64,000 bases of DNA, taken from Piper betle (Eukaryota; Streptophyta; Magnoliopsida; Piperales; Piperaceae). Under the pieces are notes generated by a model. It was not told the DNA's origin, made no database searches, and saw only the letters and a program-made list of their open reading frames with translations. A program made the translations under genes and the position numbers. Where the stretch lies: assembly GCA_033002965.1 (NCBI GenBank), contig JAURVB010013889.1, positions 186,001-250,000 of the forward strand. Direction: 5' to 3'. Shown piece after piece: positions 12,601 to 23,241 of the stretch. Position 1 is the first letter of the stretch. Each line of letters starts with the position of its first letter.

Positions 12601-13380
12601 ATGATATCTTGGTTCAAAGTAGGAAGCCAAATCTATTGCCTATAAATAAGGCCTTATATAGAGCTAAATATTACTGAGTAACATTGAGACTTCGAGATTT
12701 AGGTTGTGAAGAGGACTTCTACCATTCCATTCTATTATGAGGTAAAAAAACTTATTTAATTTAATTCGTTCTTTAGTGACAATCTCAAACAGGATCAGGT
12801 GCAGCTTTACATTCACAAAACAAGTTAAGAAGAGATGGAATCTACTTCTAGAGGTAAAATTAGGGTGTTCAAGGGAGACAAACAAAGTATGACAATTGCA
12901 AATGCAAATAGTGTTTAATGATCTTTCAACCCTTCATTAAAATAAAATAGAATATTTTTCGGGTGTTCAAGGAAAAATATAAGGGCATTTTCGCAGACAA
13001 ATTGAGTTCAATAATATGAAATATTTTTTGAGTGTTCAAGGAAATAAAAAGCATGCCATTTTCACAAACGATTTGTGCTCAATGATAGTTAAACCCTTCC
13101 TCAAAAATGGAACAGGTAAACTACAACCACGTAACACAACATTCCAATCCAACAGAATTAGGCAGCATATTCAATTACGTTCATGATCATATACAGACAT
13201 TAACTCTTCCAACATCAACAACATTCTAATATTATGTTCCCATTTGATAATACAAATAACACAAGCTAATGTTGGCGGCAAACCTTTGCTGCTGTTGGCG
13301 GCAGTGTCTTGCAAGATAGCAGTGCGGGAAGGAACAGGAATAGACGACAAAGGCTTGACAACTCACCGCGAAAACTGCAT
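9640..13380 (-). pseudogene. PUA/RlmI-like SAM-dependent RNA methyltransferase, decayed copy
   Basis: Exons on the minus strand are about 13380-13284, 12150-11925 (PUA domain: [20 protein letters not shown]), 11831-11697, 11508-11289, 11012-10826, 10682-10495, 10028-9891 and 9768-9640. They match the plant homologue of bacterial RlmI, a 23S rRNA cytosine-5 methyltransferase. Family-like pieces include SLEGQKTGFYADQRENRR, DLVILDPPKL, GGLLMTCSCSGAMTQSG and HPIDPSYPEGKYL. Lesions seen: an in-frame TGA as codon 6 after MQFSR (13365-13363); a lost base in the G run at 10998-11000, breaking KVKVLENG from VFYTLSLEG; two more shifts at 10826-10905; no AG acceptor before the exon near 10682; and no GT donor at 10495. 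Two introns use GC donors (11924, 9890). The lesions together argue for a pseudogene, though some could be sequence errors. Confidence 0.8.
12863..13115. repeat. Imperfect repeats with gtgttcaagg core, in the first intron of the methyltransferase relic
   Basis: The motif g(g/a)gtgttcaagg starts at 12863, 12961 and 13030. It is followed each time by related A-rich sequence containing attttcrcaaacra and caaccctt-type strings, as diverged tandem copies of about 70-100 bp. Confidence 0.5.
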
Positions 13381-13925
13381 ATTCTCCTTCACCCCCACCC
13401 CGCACAGCCCAACCTTAAAGGTTGCGCCTTTCGGCGCTTGTCCTACCTCAAAAGACAAACTATTTTTATCGAGCTAAAGTCCCAGTGGATGGTCACCAGC
13501 CCATATCCAAACCTCTGGGCCTAACTCCCATTGCAGCTTTGGACTTTGGAATCAGAATTTTGGATTAGAGAGTATTGGATTCTGCATGTTCTTCCCAAAC
13601 TCTCACTTTCAACTGGTGCCCACGTCAGGATCTCTATCCTTATCTTAGATTTTTTCTACCTTGCCCATATCTATCATCTGTCCAAAGTCTTCGCCTTTTG
13701 ACACGTTCTTCATGATTAATTAAAAAAAAAGTATTCGTCTTTTTTATTCTTGAAAATAGTTTGGTTTTTTGTTCTCTTGTGTACCTAAGCGGCCCAGATG
13801 GTGAACGTAAAGAGTTGGTATATATATGCGTGTCCGCAGACGGGAAGCTCGTGGGTGTTTGGTATATCTATAGCAAGGCAGGCATAGACAAGGTATCGCG
13901 AGGGTGTGGTTAGGGAGAGGGAGAT

Positions 13926-16080
13926 ATGGCTTCCCTGTTGAGTTCTGTCTTTGGAAACAGTAACTCAACAGAGCCGGCTGCAAAGGTGGCTTCCATCTTT
14001 GTTTACCCCATCAAGTCTTGTAAAGGAATCTCTGTTCCTCAAGCTTGCGTTACTACTACAGGTGATAGTGCTGTCCTCAACAATTGAATTCTGGTTCTAC
14101 TTGTGCACTATCTACTTTTGCCTAATAGATGCCTGCTTGCCTTGTTATGCAAGTTAGTTCTAAGCTTGCATTGGAATTGTTTGACCATTCGCCTAATCCA
14201 TTGTGGAGCAAATGAGATCATTTTTAGTACAAAATCAGATTAACATAGTTCGTGTCCTTCTAGCTCAGTTGAAGCAATCTAAAACCACATAAAATGGTTT
14301 GGCTAGTTCTGACAATTTCATGCCTGTTAGTTAGAAGTAAAGTTTACGGGATGAGAATGTGTTTCCATGTGTAGGATTTTGCTGGGACAGGCAATGGTTG
14401 GTTGTTAGCTCGAAAGGAAGAGCATTCACACAAAGAGTTGAACCAAAACTTGCCTTAGTTCATGTGGAAATGCCAGCAGCTGCCTTCACTGAGAACTGGC
14501 GACCCTCATTCAATTCATACTTAGGTAGGAGGAATACTTTTGTGTTTGATATGGTGCATAAACTAGAGCTTCTTGGTCCTCACCGTTTTTGTTTCTCTTC
14601 CCAGTGCTGAAAGCACCTGGCATGGAAGTTCTGAAGGTTCCTTTGTCAAAAACATGTGAAAAGGTTGATGGAATTTCTGTGTGGGAGTGGTCTGGTTCTG
14701 CTCTAGATGAAGGATCTGAAGCTGCTAACTGGTTTTCAACTTATCTAGGCAAACCTGCTCGCCTAGTTCGATTCAATGGAGGCAAGGACATTAATTTTTC
14801 ATTTCTTATTGGTTAATGTTTTAGTTTTCAAGCTATTAAGTTATACCGATGGTCATGCATACTTCTTTCAATCGGGATTGAGGTCGAGGACATAGATTCT
14901 TATATTATGTCATTCCACATAAACGTAAATTATATTAAACTTGAAATCACACATTGAAATCCTTCTTCCTGAGAATATTTATTATTAATGGTACGTTTTT
15001 TTCTTTTCTTTTCTATATTCAAGCCTTAAGCATGTATGGTTGACATGCAGCAACGGAGAGTCGGGCCGTAGATCCTGAATATGCTCGAGGATACAAAACC
15101 ATGTTTTCGGACCAATTTCCTTTCTTGCTGCTCTCCCAGGTCAGTCAATTTGGAGCGTCAATAACAGTACTTATGTTTCCAATAATAATACATATAAAGC
15201 TGATATTGCTGCGAGATTGTTAATGTCTTTGCAGGGATCGATTAATGCTTTGAATAGACTTCTCCCCAGAACCCATGCCAGTTAATCGTTTCAGACCCAA
15301 GTAAGATCTTCAACGAGAGTAATACTGTTATTGCCAGTCTATATGACCGCATTGGTCATTACGTATCTCATTGATTGGTGGTTGTGTATGCAGCATTTTT
15401 GTGGATGGATGTGAGCCTTTTTCAGAGGACCTGTGGACACAGCTCAAAATCAATGATCTGACATTTCATGGAGTGAAGTTGTGTTCTCGTTGTAAGGTAG
15501 AATGAAGATACCAACATCAATCCATATACTCCCCCCGACCAACCATGTTCATGTATTTCCATCTATTTCAGGTGCCCACCGTCAATCAAGAGACGGGAGT
15601 ATTTGGCACAGAACCTACTGAAACGCTGATGAAAACAAGATCAGACAGAGTACTGAGACCATCAAAGAAGCAAGGTGGACGGGTGAGAATAAATATCTAC
15701 TAAAAATGAGTTACAACATCCTCTTCTTCCAGATTTATCTTGAGGATAGTGGTTTCATGATCAAGTTATGTTGAGAAACATATTAAACCCATGTCTTAAA
15801 CTAGAATTAGGACTGAAGAGAAGCCTGAAGTGATGTGAGTAATGTATTAAGAGAGCTTGGAATAATAGAGAATTTTTGCTCGTGAATATTTTCTCTCAAC
15901 ACCCCATCCTCTCCTCTTTTCTATTCTAACAAGCTACCACTTCATATGCAGGTCTACTTTGGACAAAATCTGGTCTGCAAAGAGTCTATCTCCAACTGGA
16001 ACAAGTCGAAAACCATCAAGGTGGGAGATCCAGTTTACGTTCTTAAGAAGGTCTCATCAGCTGAGGAAGCAGCAGCATAA
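13926..16080 (+). CDS. MOSC domain protein (mARC-like molybdenum cofactor enzyme), frame broken by one base
   Basis: Eight exons (13926-14061, 14375-14524, 14605-14781, 15051-15139, 15235-15300, 15394-15496, 15572-15682, 15952-16080). The product shows the MOSC N-terminal beta barrel (VASIFVYPIKSCKGISV), then QWLVVSSKGRAFTQRVEPKLAL, FVDGCEPFSEDLW and LCSRCKVPTVNQETG, where the Cys is the expected molybdenum ligand. It ends VGDPVYVLKKVSSAEE. In the family these enzymes reduce N-hydroxylated compounds using Moco. Intron 3 has a GC donor (14782-14783). In exon 5 a run of four C at 15264-15267 gives one base too many: NALNRLL reads into a stop, while EPMPVNRFRPK continues in the next frame. Removing one base gives 960 nt (319 residues). 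Sequence error or a null allele cannot be told apart here. Confidence 0.85.
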
Positions 16081-16786
16081 CTTTGGCTTTTTACTTTTCT
16101 GGTGCAAAGGCCATAAATCTACTCTGCAACCGTACTGCTTCAGAGCATGTAATGTAATATAAATAATGCTGGTCTCATACAAGACAGCTTCATGAACTGC
16201 CTACTCTCTGAAAAAATGAGCTACTTAACATAAATTGATGTTCAAGTTGTCTTTCTAGTTGAAAGAGGATTTGAGTGGATGCAATTCTGCCGTCTGTTCA
16301 AACTTCTAAATCACAAATTCCTTGATTCCGATTTTCGAATGGCCTTTGCACAATCCCCACAATAGGTGTCAAGCCTTCGTAAAGCCAGCAATTTACCCAA
16401 GAGATACATGATGAAGAAGGCACTTTGCTTTCTTCTAATTTACTATGGAGGACCAGAGGGAAGAATATAGTGTTCCACCACGCAGATTCAGCAACCGATA
16501 TTCCGTAAAATTTTGACGTTATGCTTCGATGAATCCCTTGCACAAGCTCATCCAAGTGAAGGCTATCATCCTTCGTTAGCTCTGTGTTTTCTTTTCATGC
16601 TAACCTCCATATAAAATTTATCTCCCGTCAATACTAAATGTTCACTGTTAATGTACGAGCCGAATGAAATGAATAAGATTGATATTAACGACAGAGTAGA
16701 TATCAGACATGAAACCTTGGCCCTCTAGCACGAGAATAATGAGACCAATGAAGACCAATAAACAGGTATATGAAGACCATTATACA
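16081..16786. other. Convergent intergenic region
   Basis: 3' UTR of the MOSC gene and DNA beyond the 3' end of the HAD gene. Short open frames occur on the minus strand, but none has family resemblance or splice structure. Confidence 0.5.
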
Positions 16787-17586
16787 TTATGTATGTTGAT
16801 GTATAACCTCTTTCTTGACACGGGTCAGCCATTCTTGTGCAGAGACTAAATCAGGAAGAACAGGAGCGCCTGAGCTCCTCCAGTTAGCAGCATCGGGAGT
16901 TTTGAACCTGTCCAGCAGCAAGGCGTGCATTCCCACACTTTTGGATGGAATGTAGTCTTTTCTCATGCTGTCACCGATGTGCAGAGCTTCATGGGGTGCC
17001 ACGTTTCCAGCCCTTTCTAGGGCAATTTCATAGATTCTTGGGTCTGGTTTCTCTACGCCTTCAAGCCCAGAGAACACACCAAAATCCCATTCTGCTCCCT
17101 GGATCAAATAGTTCATCAATCAGTACTAGCTGGGCATTCATCAACATCAACAATTCAGACTTCACTCAGCACTATTATGCAATCAGAATGCTGACAAACG
17201 TAATACTCAAATTAGTTGAAACACAATTCAATACTTAACATCTAAAATGTGTAAAACAAACTCATTTGGCATATAACTTTCAGCTAATGGAAACCAAGCC
17301 TGTCAAGACGGAACTAATTCTCAACTGTCAAGTCAAGATAGCAGAGAACCTGAAGTAGATGATCACCTGATTTAACCCCATAGCAGGAAGGATGACATCC
17401 TGGTATCTGTATTCAGCATTGCTCACAACCCCAACAATTATTCCCTTCCCACGCAACCATCTTAAGAATGGCTGTGAATCAGGAAATATAGTATAGGGAG
17501 CAGAAGAGCCAAACACAGAGTAAATCCGTCTAAACACTTTCGTCAAATGTTTCCTCGTCATAGTCATAACCTGCCTACAAGAGATT

Positions 17587-17620
<34 letters not shown>

Positions 17621-18074
17621 TCATCTAAAATATAAAAAAATGTGACAATTGAATCATCTTAATAGTATATAATATTCACTTGTAAGAAGCCAACCAAAGA
17701 AAGTAAATCATGTGAACTAATTATGCCTATGTGAACAATTAGCCCGATAAGTATGACTGTTGGATTTTGTCATCAAAGATATATGTGTGCCTTAGGAATA
17801 AAAAAATAATCATTACCCTCACAAAGGAGTCTTTTACACAAATTTTCCACCACTTGATATTTGGCATTTTAGCAGCATGGCCAAAGCATGGATACTTCTT
17901 CACCATTTCTGTATATGCACCTTTAAACCCTTCGTGCATTCGGGTGTAGTCCGGACATGGCAATCCAACAGATTTGGCAGCCATGCAGTAGTAATCACCC
18001 AGTTCTCCTTTGTAGGCAATAAGGGTTCCCGTCACATCTATAGTAACGCATCTCAACTTTGACAAAAGCGACAT
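16787..18074 (-). CDS. Haloacid dehalogenase-like hydrolase (HDHD3-like)
   Basis: Three minus-strand exons: 18074-17817, about 17574-17367 and 17098-16787. HAD motif I appears as CVTIDVTGTL, with Thr at the usual second Asp, which is typical of this subfamily. Motif II is VGVVSNAE, motif III GVEKPDPRIYE and motif IV HIGDSMRKDY. The protein is a predicted phosphatase-type hydrolase of unknown substrate. Using the expected acceptor (exon from 17574), AGYDYDEETF runs into a stop because of one extra base near 17541-17543. Using a second AG four bases on (exon from 17570) restores the frame (774 nt, 257 residues) but replaces about 13 conserved residues. Whether that acceptor is used is unknown. 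A (TA)n tract lies in intron 1. The start at 18074 is the first ATG before motif I. Confidence 0.85.
17591..17618. repeat. (TA)n microsatellite in HAD intron 1
   Basis: Uninterrupted alternating TA of about 28 bases, just upstream (minus-strand sense) of the exon 2 acceptor. Confidence 0.95.
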
Positions 18075-20650
18075 TTGTATTGGCAGGATAGAAATGCTGC
18101 TTCTCAGAAGTGAATAGGTTAATAACGTTGAAATGACAACCTTATCCCCTTTATCAATACAAGATTTCTATCCCTACAATTTTCAACTGCCCATTTCTAA
18201 TAGCCACAGTGTCTACCACAAATTTGATGGTAATTCAGAGAGATCTGCAAATGAACAATTTTGCATCAAAGACATATATACACTCTCAGCTCAACAAGTA
18301 ATAGAGACAAAGTTCAAGCTTTTTCTAAATGTACAATAGAACCATTTGATACCTGGTAGAATACTTTGTATCTTAATCACACCATTTTTACACATGAAGC
18401 AACATAATTTTCAACTAATCCAACACTACCAGGCAATTTTTTTCTGGTCTAAGTTCTTTGAGAAGATAATAGCATTGAAATCAATAAATATCAAGCACAA
18501 AGCTGCACTCTAGTAGAAAGACCCAACTTGATCAATATTCTTCTTCTTCTTCTTCCACCTGATACCGAAAGGGTGTTGGTAAATAGGATCCATGTAACTA
18601 AAAATGACAAAATTTTGGATAGAGGCATTCTTGATGCCAACCCTCCTCCTTTATCCGAGCACGGAACTAACAATGCACACACATTGGCAGAGTTTAAGAT
18701 CATTCAACTACTTACAAAACCTTGATCATAGAAAGACCAACTTGATCCATATATAAATATTTAAAAAGGAACAAGAACAGACCATTCAATTGAGTCTACA
18801 GGAAGCAGTACTGGCAAGCAAAATTGCTAGTAAGTAACAAAAATTTGAAGCTCACAATCGCACCAACAGCAAATGCATCACCCGAAACAAAGACACAACA
18901 ACCAAAAGATTGCATTTCTACAACTCCCAAAGACTATCAGTCAACAATCCTCTTGAACAAACCTAGACGCATCTGATCGATGAGAAAGAGACGATCTTTG
19001 GCATACCCAGAAAAAGAAAGAGCTCAAGCTAATCTCTTCTCTTCTCCTCCTGCCAAACGGATCCCACGCATGTGAAGAAGACGGCCGATGCGAGGGAGAC
19101 GAGTATGCGGGGAAGAAGGAAGAATCTTTGAAACGGACATAAGAGACCCAATCCGAACAATATCTAAGAAGGAAAGTGTGCCAAACATTTTTCCGACCAC
19201 AAACCAGGGATGGTTGGCAGCCGGTTTGGACCAGTTTTACCACTTCCCAACCGCCCGCAGCTGCTGTTTTATTGCTCCAAACCGCTCACTGCCCCCACTG
19301 ATTCAACTCCTAGTTAACTCTGCTACGTGGGTTGGTCTCTGCAAGCATCGTTATTATCGTAGGTTTTTTATCAAAGCTATGATAATATATCATGTAACCT
19401 GTCTATCCATGTCCAATCCGGTACTACGGAATAACCTCTTCAATTTTGGTGCAACCTCTGAGGCAGCAGCAATAAATTGTACAGAGGTTACACCTCTATA
19501 CCTCGAATTTAATTTCATGTAGCATCTTCACCACTATTTCAATTTTATAGCTTTTTTATTTTATATTTTTCCAACCCCATTCTTTAAAAAAAATCTCTCG
19601 GTATTTCAACTGGTATTTAACTAAATATTAATCATACAAAATATTTTGAGTGTCTAATATAATATTTTATTTATAGTTGTTATTAATTCATTTGAACCCA
19701 ATATATCTCGCATCCCGACTATCAATCAAGGTACAAAATTAATTGAATGGCACATGAATACCACGTGGCTTGTTAATAGTTAAACACTTTTACTTTTAGT
19801 GTAAACGTTCCATCTATCACTAAATGGAAGATAACCTTTCTTATCGCCTAATCTAATCCAAAAATAAGAATCAAAGCTTCCCCACTTTAATCTTGCCGGG
19901 GATAGAAAAACGCATCAATTAAACTTCTATTATCTGGATTTACTAAGGAAGCTTAGCCAAGTGCTACTGAGAACTCCAAAGAGAGCAAAAAATGGTAGTA
20001 GATTACAATCCAATGGAATTGTAACAGCCAGCCATCTATCGTGTTTTACTTGATCTTCTTCAATTTTGTGCTTAGGTCACCTCATGTATTTGCAAACAAG
20101 CCAACCAAGAAGGCCACTGCTCTTGGCCATGGCCAGTAGTAAGCAATGGCCATCTCTGATGAGATGGCCAATATTCTTCTACTATAGAAAAGCTTTTCTT
20201 CTAGGGATTTTTCTTGTACAAGTTTTGTCCATTTAAAACGTTTTGTTTTGTTCCAACCTCATTTTCTGAATAGGTTTTATAACCTACAGGAACATAAAAC
20301 AAACGAAATATGATATCAAAAAGCTGACTTAATCCCTCCCAAGTTTCTGAAACTTACAAAATTTCAGTAAGCAGGTAAATATGCCCATCAAGCCATTTCC
20401 TGTGTACAAGAGGGAAATATTCCTATGTATGAAGGTGATGCATAATAATCATCCTACAAGGTTATGATTATTGAACTACAAACTGCAAAACTCACAAGAG
20501 ATAACTCAAGATTTGAGAACAAGATGATGAAACTTTTATGCGAATGGGGAAGGTAAACATCATACAAGGACAACGATCTAGAAAGGAGACACATCTTTGT
20601 CGACCATCTCTTAAATTCCCATGGGCAAGATGAAAGAGAGATTTCCTTTT
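18075..20650. other. Intergenic region upstream of the HAD gene and downstream of the unknown gene
   Basis: Contains the HAD gene promoter and 5' UTR (possibly with a UTR intron up to about 19080) and the region beyond the 3' end of the gene at 20651-22843. A CTT-rich tract lies at 18538-18556 and a perfect 10-bp hairpin at 20147-20170. No coding exon was recognised. Confidence 0.45.
20147..20170. repeat. Perfect 10-bp inverted repeat with 4-base loop
   Basis: TGGCCATCTC (20147-20156), loop TGAT, then GAGATGGCCA (20161-20170). A nearby ggccatggcc palindrome (20125-20134) makes the segment locally self-complementary. Function unknown; it is too short for a typical plant miRNA precursor stem. 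Confidence 0.6.
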
Positions 20651-22843
20651 TCATTTATACTGCTGAGATACTTCCCACACCAACTTGTCCATGAACTGAC
20701 ATTTCTTGTCCCACCCCATCCCGGGTTGCTCTGCATCACAATTACTTTTACCATCAGGACAAACATCAGTTATAAGACTAATCTAGTGAAGCACTAATGG
20801 AAAAAATGCCAAACAAGTTAAGATTGAATACATTAATTAGTATAAGAATAAGATGAACAATAGAAGAAGCAATTAGCAGATCAGTAATAAGATCTGAAAA
20901 AGTGCACATTTCTAAACAAACTACAAAAATATGACGCAAGAGTATTTCAGGGAACATGGAGGAGGACTTAGCAAATACAATCAATAGAAAAATCAAGGGC
21001 ATTGCACAAGGAAGTAGAAAACTTCACAGCACACATTGGTGAAGTCTGAAGAATTCACCATGTTTCACTCTCGAACAAAAAACAGAGATAGTTCTAGCAA
21101 TCATAGATGTAAACTGACCTGAAGAGAGAGGACTGCACGATCTGTGAATTTTTTGACAGAAGCAGGTGCACTATTAGGTAAAGTACTGGCAACTCGTTGG
21201 AGCTCTTCCTGTTGCTGCTTTGCAGTAACTCTATCAGCTCCACAGTAGTAATCAATAAGTTCTTTGAAAGCTGGTAGTTTTTTCATCAAATCTTCGATAA
21301 TTTCCTGCAGAACACAATAAAAGATGTAACATTCTGCTAAAACTCTGTCCATGCATGACCAGACCAGTTAAGAAAATCTCTTTGGCATCTCACCCTAGTG
21401 CAACATCAATAAACAATACGAGCCTAATTCGTATCAAGGATTTTTAAAAAGAAAGGGAAGGAATACATGATGAATATGAAAAGGGAGATGGATGAAAACT
21501 CAAAAACGGAGTAAAAAGAGGATGCTCTGGAGGACTTTGAAGTGAAAGACATGGTTTCAAAAATTCAGAATCTACTTTATTCCTCACCATTTGCAGGTTA
21601 ATATACATCAAAATCGGTTCCAACCAAGAGATAAAGGAGACAACCCCTTAAAATAAGATAACAACGCATTTCTTATAACTGATAAATTCAACTCACATGC
21701 TGGTAAGGTTATGCATGAACCAAGATACTTCATGAACTAAAGGTCAAGGGAGATCTTTCTACTTCAAGATACAAACTGATACACTTTTTTATAGTGGAAA
21801 AGGAGAAATTACCCTAGAATATAAATGAGTCACAGGCATTTTCCCAATGAATGGTTGACAGTTTTGAAACATAGAAGCGGAGGGAATTCATGATCTTTGT
21901 CAAATGATACGATGCTAAAAAAGAACTTCCTCATCCCAGACCCAGAGTACTTTAAAGAATCAATTAGACCAAAAGTATAAGTAATTTAATACTCATCTCC
22001 ATATATTAATCTAAACCAAGTACCAAATTATGTAAAATAACCTCAAAGAGTAAATTCTCATTCTCCAAAACACCAATATCAAAAAATTAAGTGTGAATTT
22101 TTATAACTGATATGTTGCACTCATTTACGGCCAACATCTTCTATTTTGTTATCCAACCTGACAAGGCTATTACTAGAACTTCTTCTCTTTTTTTTTGGAA
22201 AAGATATTGTGGAAGTACTGAGCCACAATGATAACTAAATATAACATTTCCCTCCAGTGATTTCATTATTGCTTCACAAAGATACAGATCTAGCTCCACA
22301 TCTTACTCCCTCCAGAGTTTGTGCTAATACTCCCAATGAAAGTTCAAACAGCAACAGTTTTAAATTCGTCAATGTAAGAGAAAAACTAACCTCCCACTCT
22401 TCCTGACTCTGAATGCCTTCATAGGCCATCAAGAATGGCTTCATCTTCTCCAACGCATCCCTCAAAGGAATTGGCGGGTTCTCATCAATGTCAGGGTTGT
22501 CAAAGTCCACCAACATTCAGGCTCATACTCGATCTGCAACTCAAGTTTTGAAAAACAACCCAAAAACAGCACCAAACTTCAATCATAAAAAAAAATGTTG
22601 ACAAGAACCAGCTCAAAATCAATTGAACAAACACCATCTACAAATTATAATACCATGTTGTTGGTATGAACAGCTTCAAGGTAAATCTCATCCAAAAGCG
22701 AGGGCATAGCCCTGCTACTCACTTCCTCAAAACCTCCAACCAATTTATTTATCTTCTCCTCCCCAAGCCTCTTCTCCAACCTCTCTCCATCGGCATTGTC
22801 GCCCAGGAACCGAGTGTCGGAATCGGACTCACCCTCGTCCCAT
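20651..22843 (-). CDS. Conserved plant protein of unknown function
   Basis: Minus-strand exons: about 22843-22654, 22533-22391, 21304-21119 and 20730-20651. The acidic N-terminus reads SDSDTRFLGDNADGERLEKR, then SRAMPSLLDEIYLEAVHTNN. LVDFDNPDIDENPPIPLRDA and EKMKPFLMAYEGIQSQEEW follow. Then come a helical stretch (IIEDLMKKLPAFKELIDYY), TAKQQQEELQRVASTLP, FTDRAVLSLQSNPGWG and the ending KCQFMDKLVWEVSQQYK. I recognise this as a conserved plant protein but cannot name a function. Two single-base losses break the frame: after YEPE in exon 2 (about 22516-22518) and in the C run at 20714-20717 in exon 4, where SNPGWG continues as WDKKCQFMDK in the next frame. Adding one base at each gives exact codon phase. 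The start is unsure: the ATG at 22843 is also out of phase with the coding frame. Confidence 0.72.
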
Positions 22844-23241
22844 GTTTTTATAGTTAGCCAGATTAAACTTGCATGGATTGTTGAATTTTGCCACTATATA
22901 CGATAGCTCTTCGCCTGAGGTCCTGACGTTTTGCGGTTCCTAAGTGCATGATGAGCTTCTCGAGTGGCAACCTATGTTTGAGCATATGCTACAAAATTTT
23001 CAATTTTATGACAATTATTATAAGTTGGGGAGATTCGAGTGGAGAATTAGTAACTTGCTTTGCACATTTTGTAGGAGTCTATGAGTGGCTTCTGTACTTT
23101 TTGAGCTGTGGTCAATTATTGATGACCTTAGCTTTGAATTGAAGAATGTGAGTATTGTATCCTTCTCTCTTCAATCAGGGAAAGCTTTTGGCTTTGTTGT
23201 GGTTGTTTTTATTGGTTGTGGTGTGGTGTAAATGGTGTAGG
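22844..23241. other. Short divergent intergenic region
   Basis: About 400 bases between the two divergently oriented genes, presumably holding both promoters. No specific element is recognisable. Confidence 0.4.

Noticed and set aside
13309..13524. Plus-strand 71-codon frame overlapping the first methyltransferase exon
   Set aside because: It is the antisense shadow of the minus-strand exon and its 5' region.
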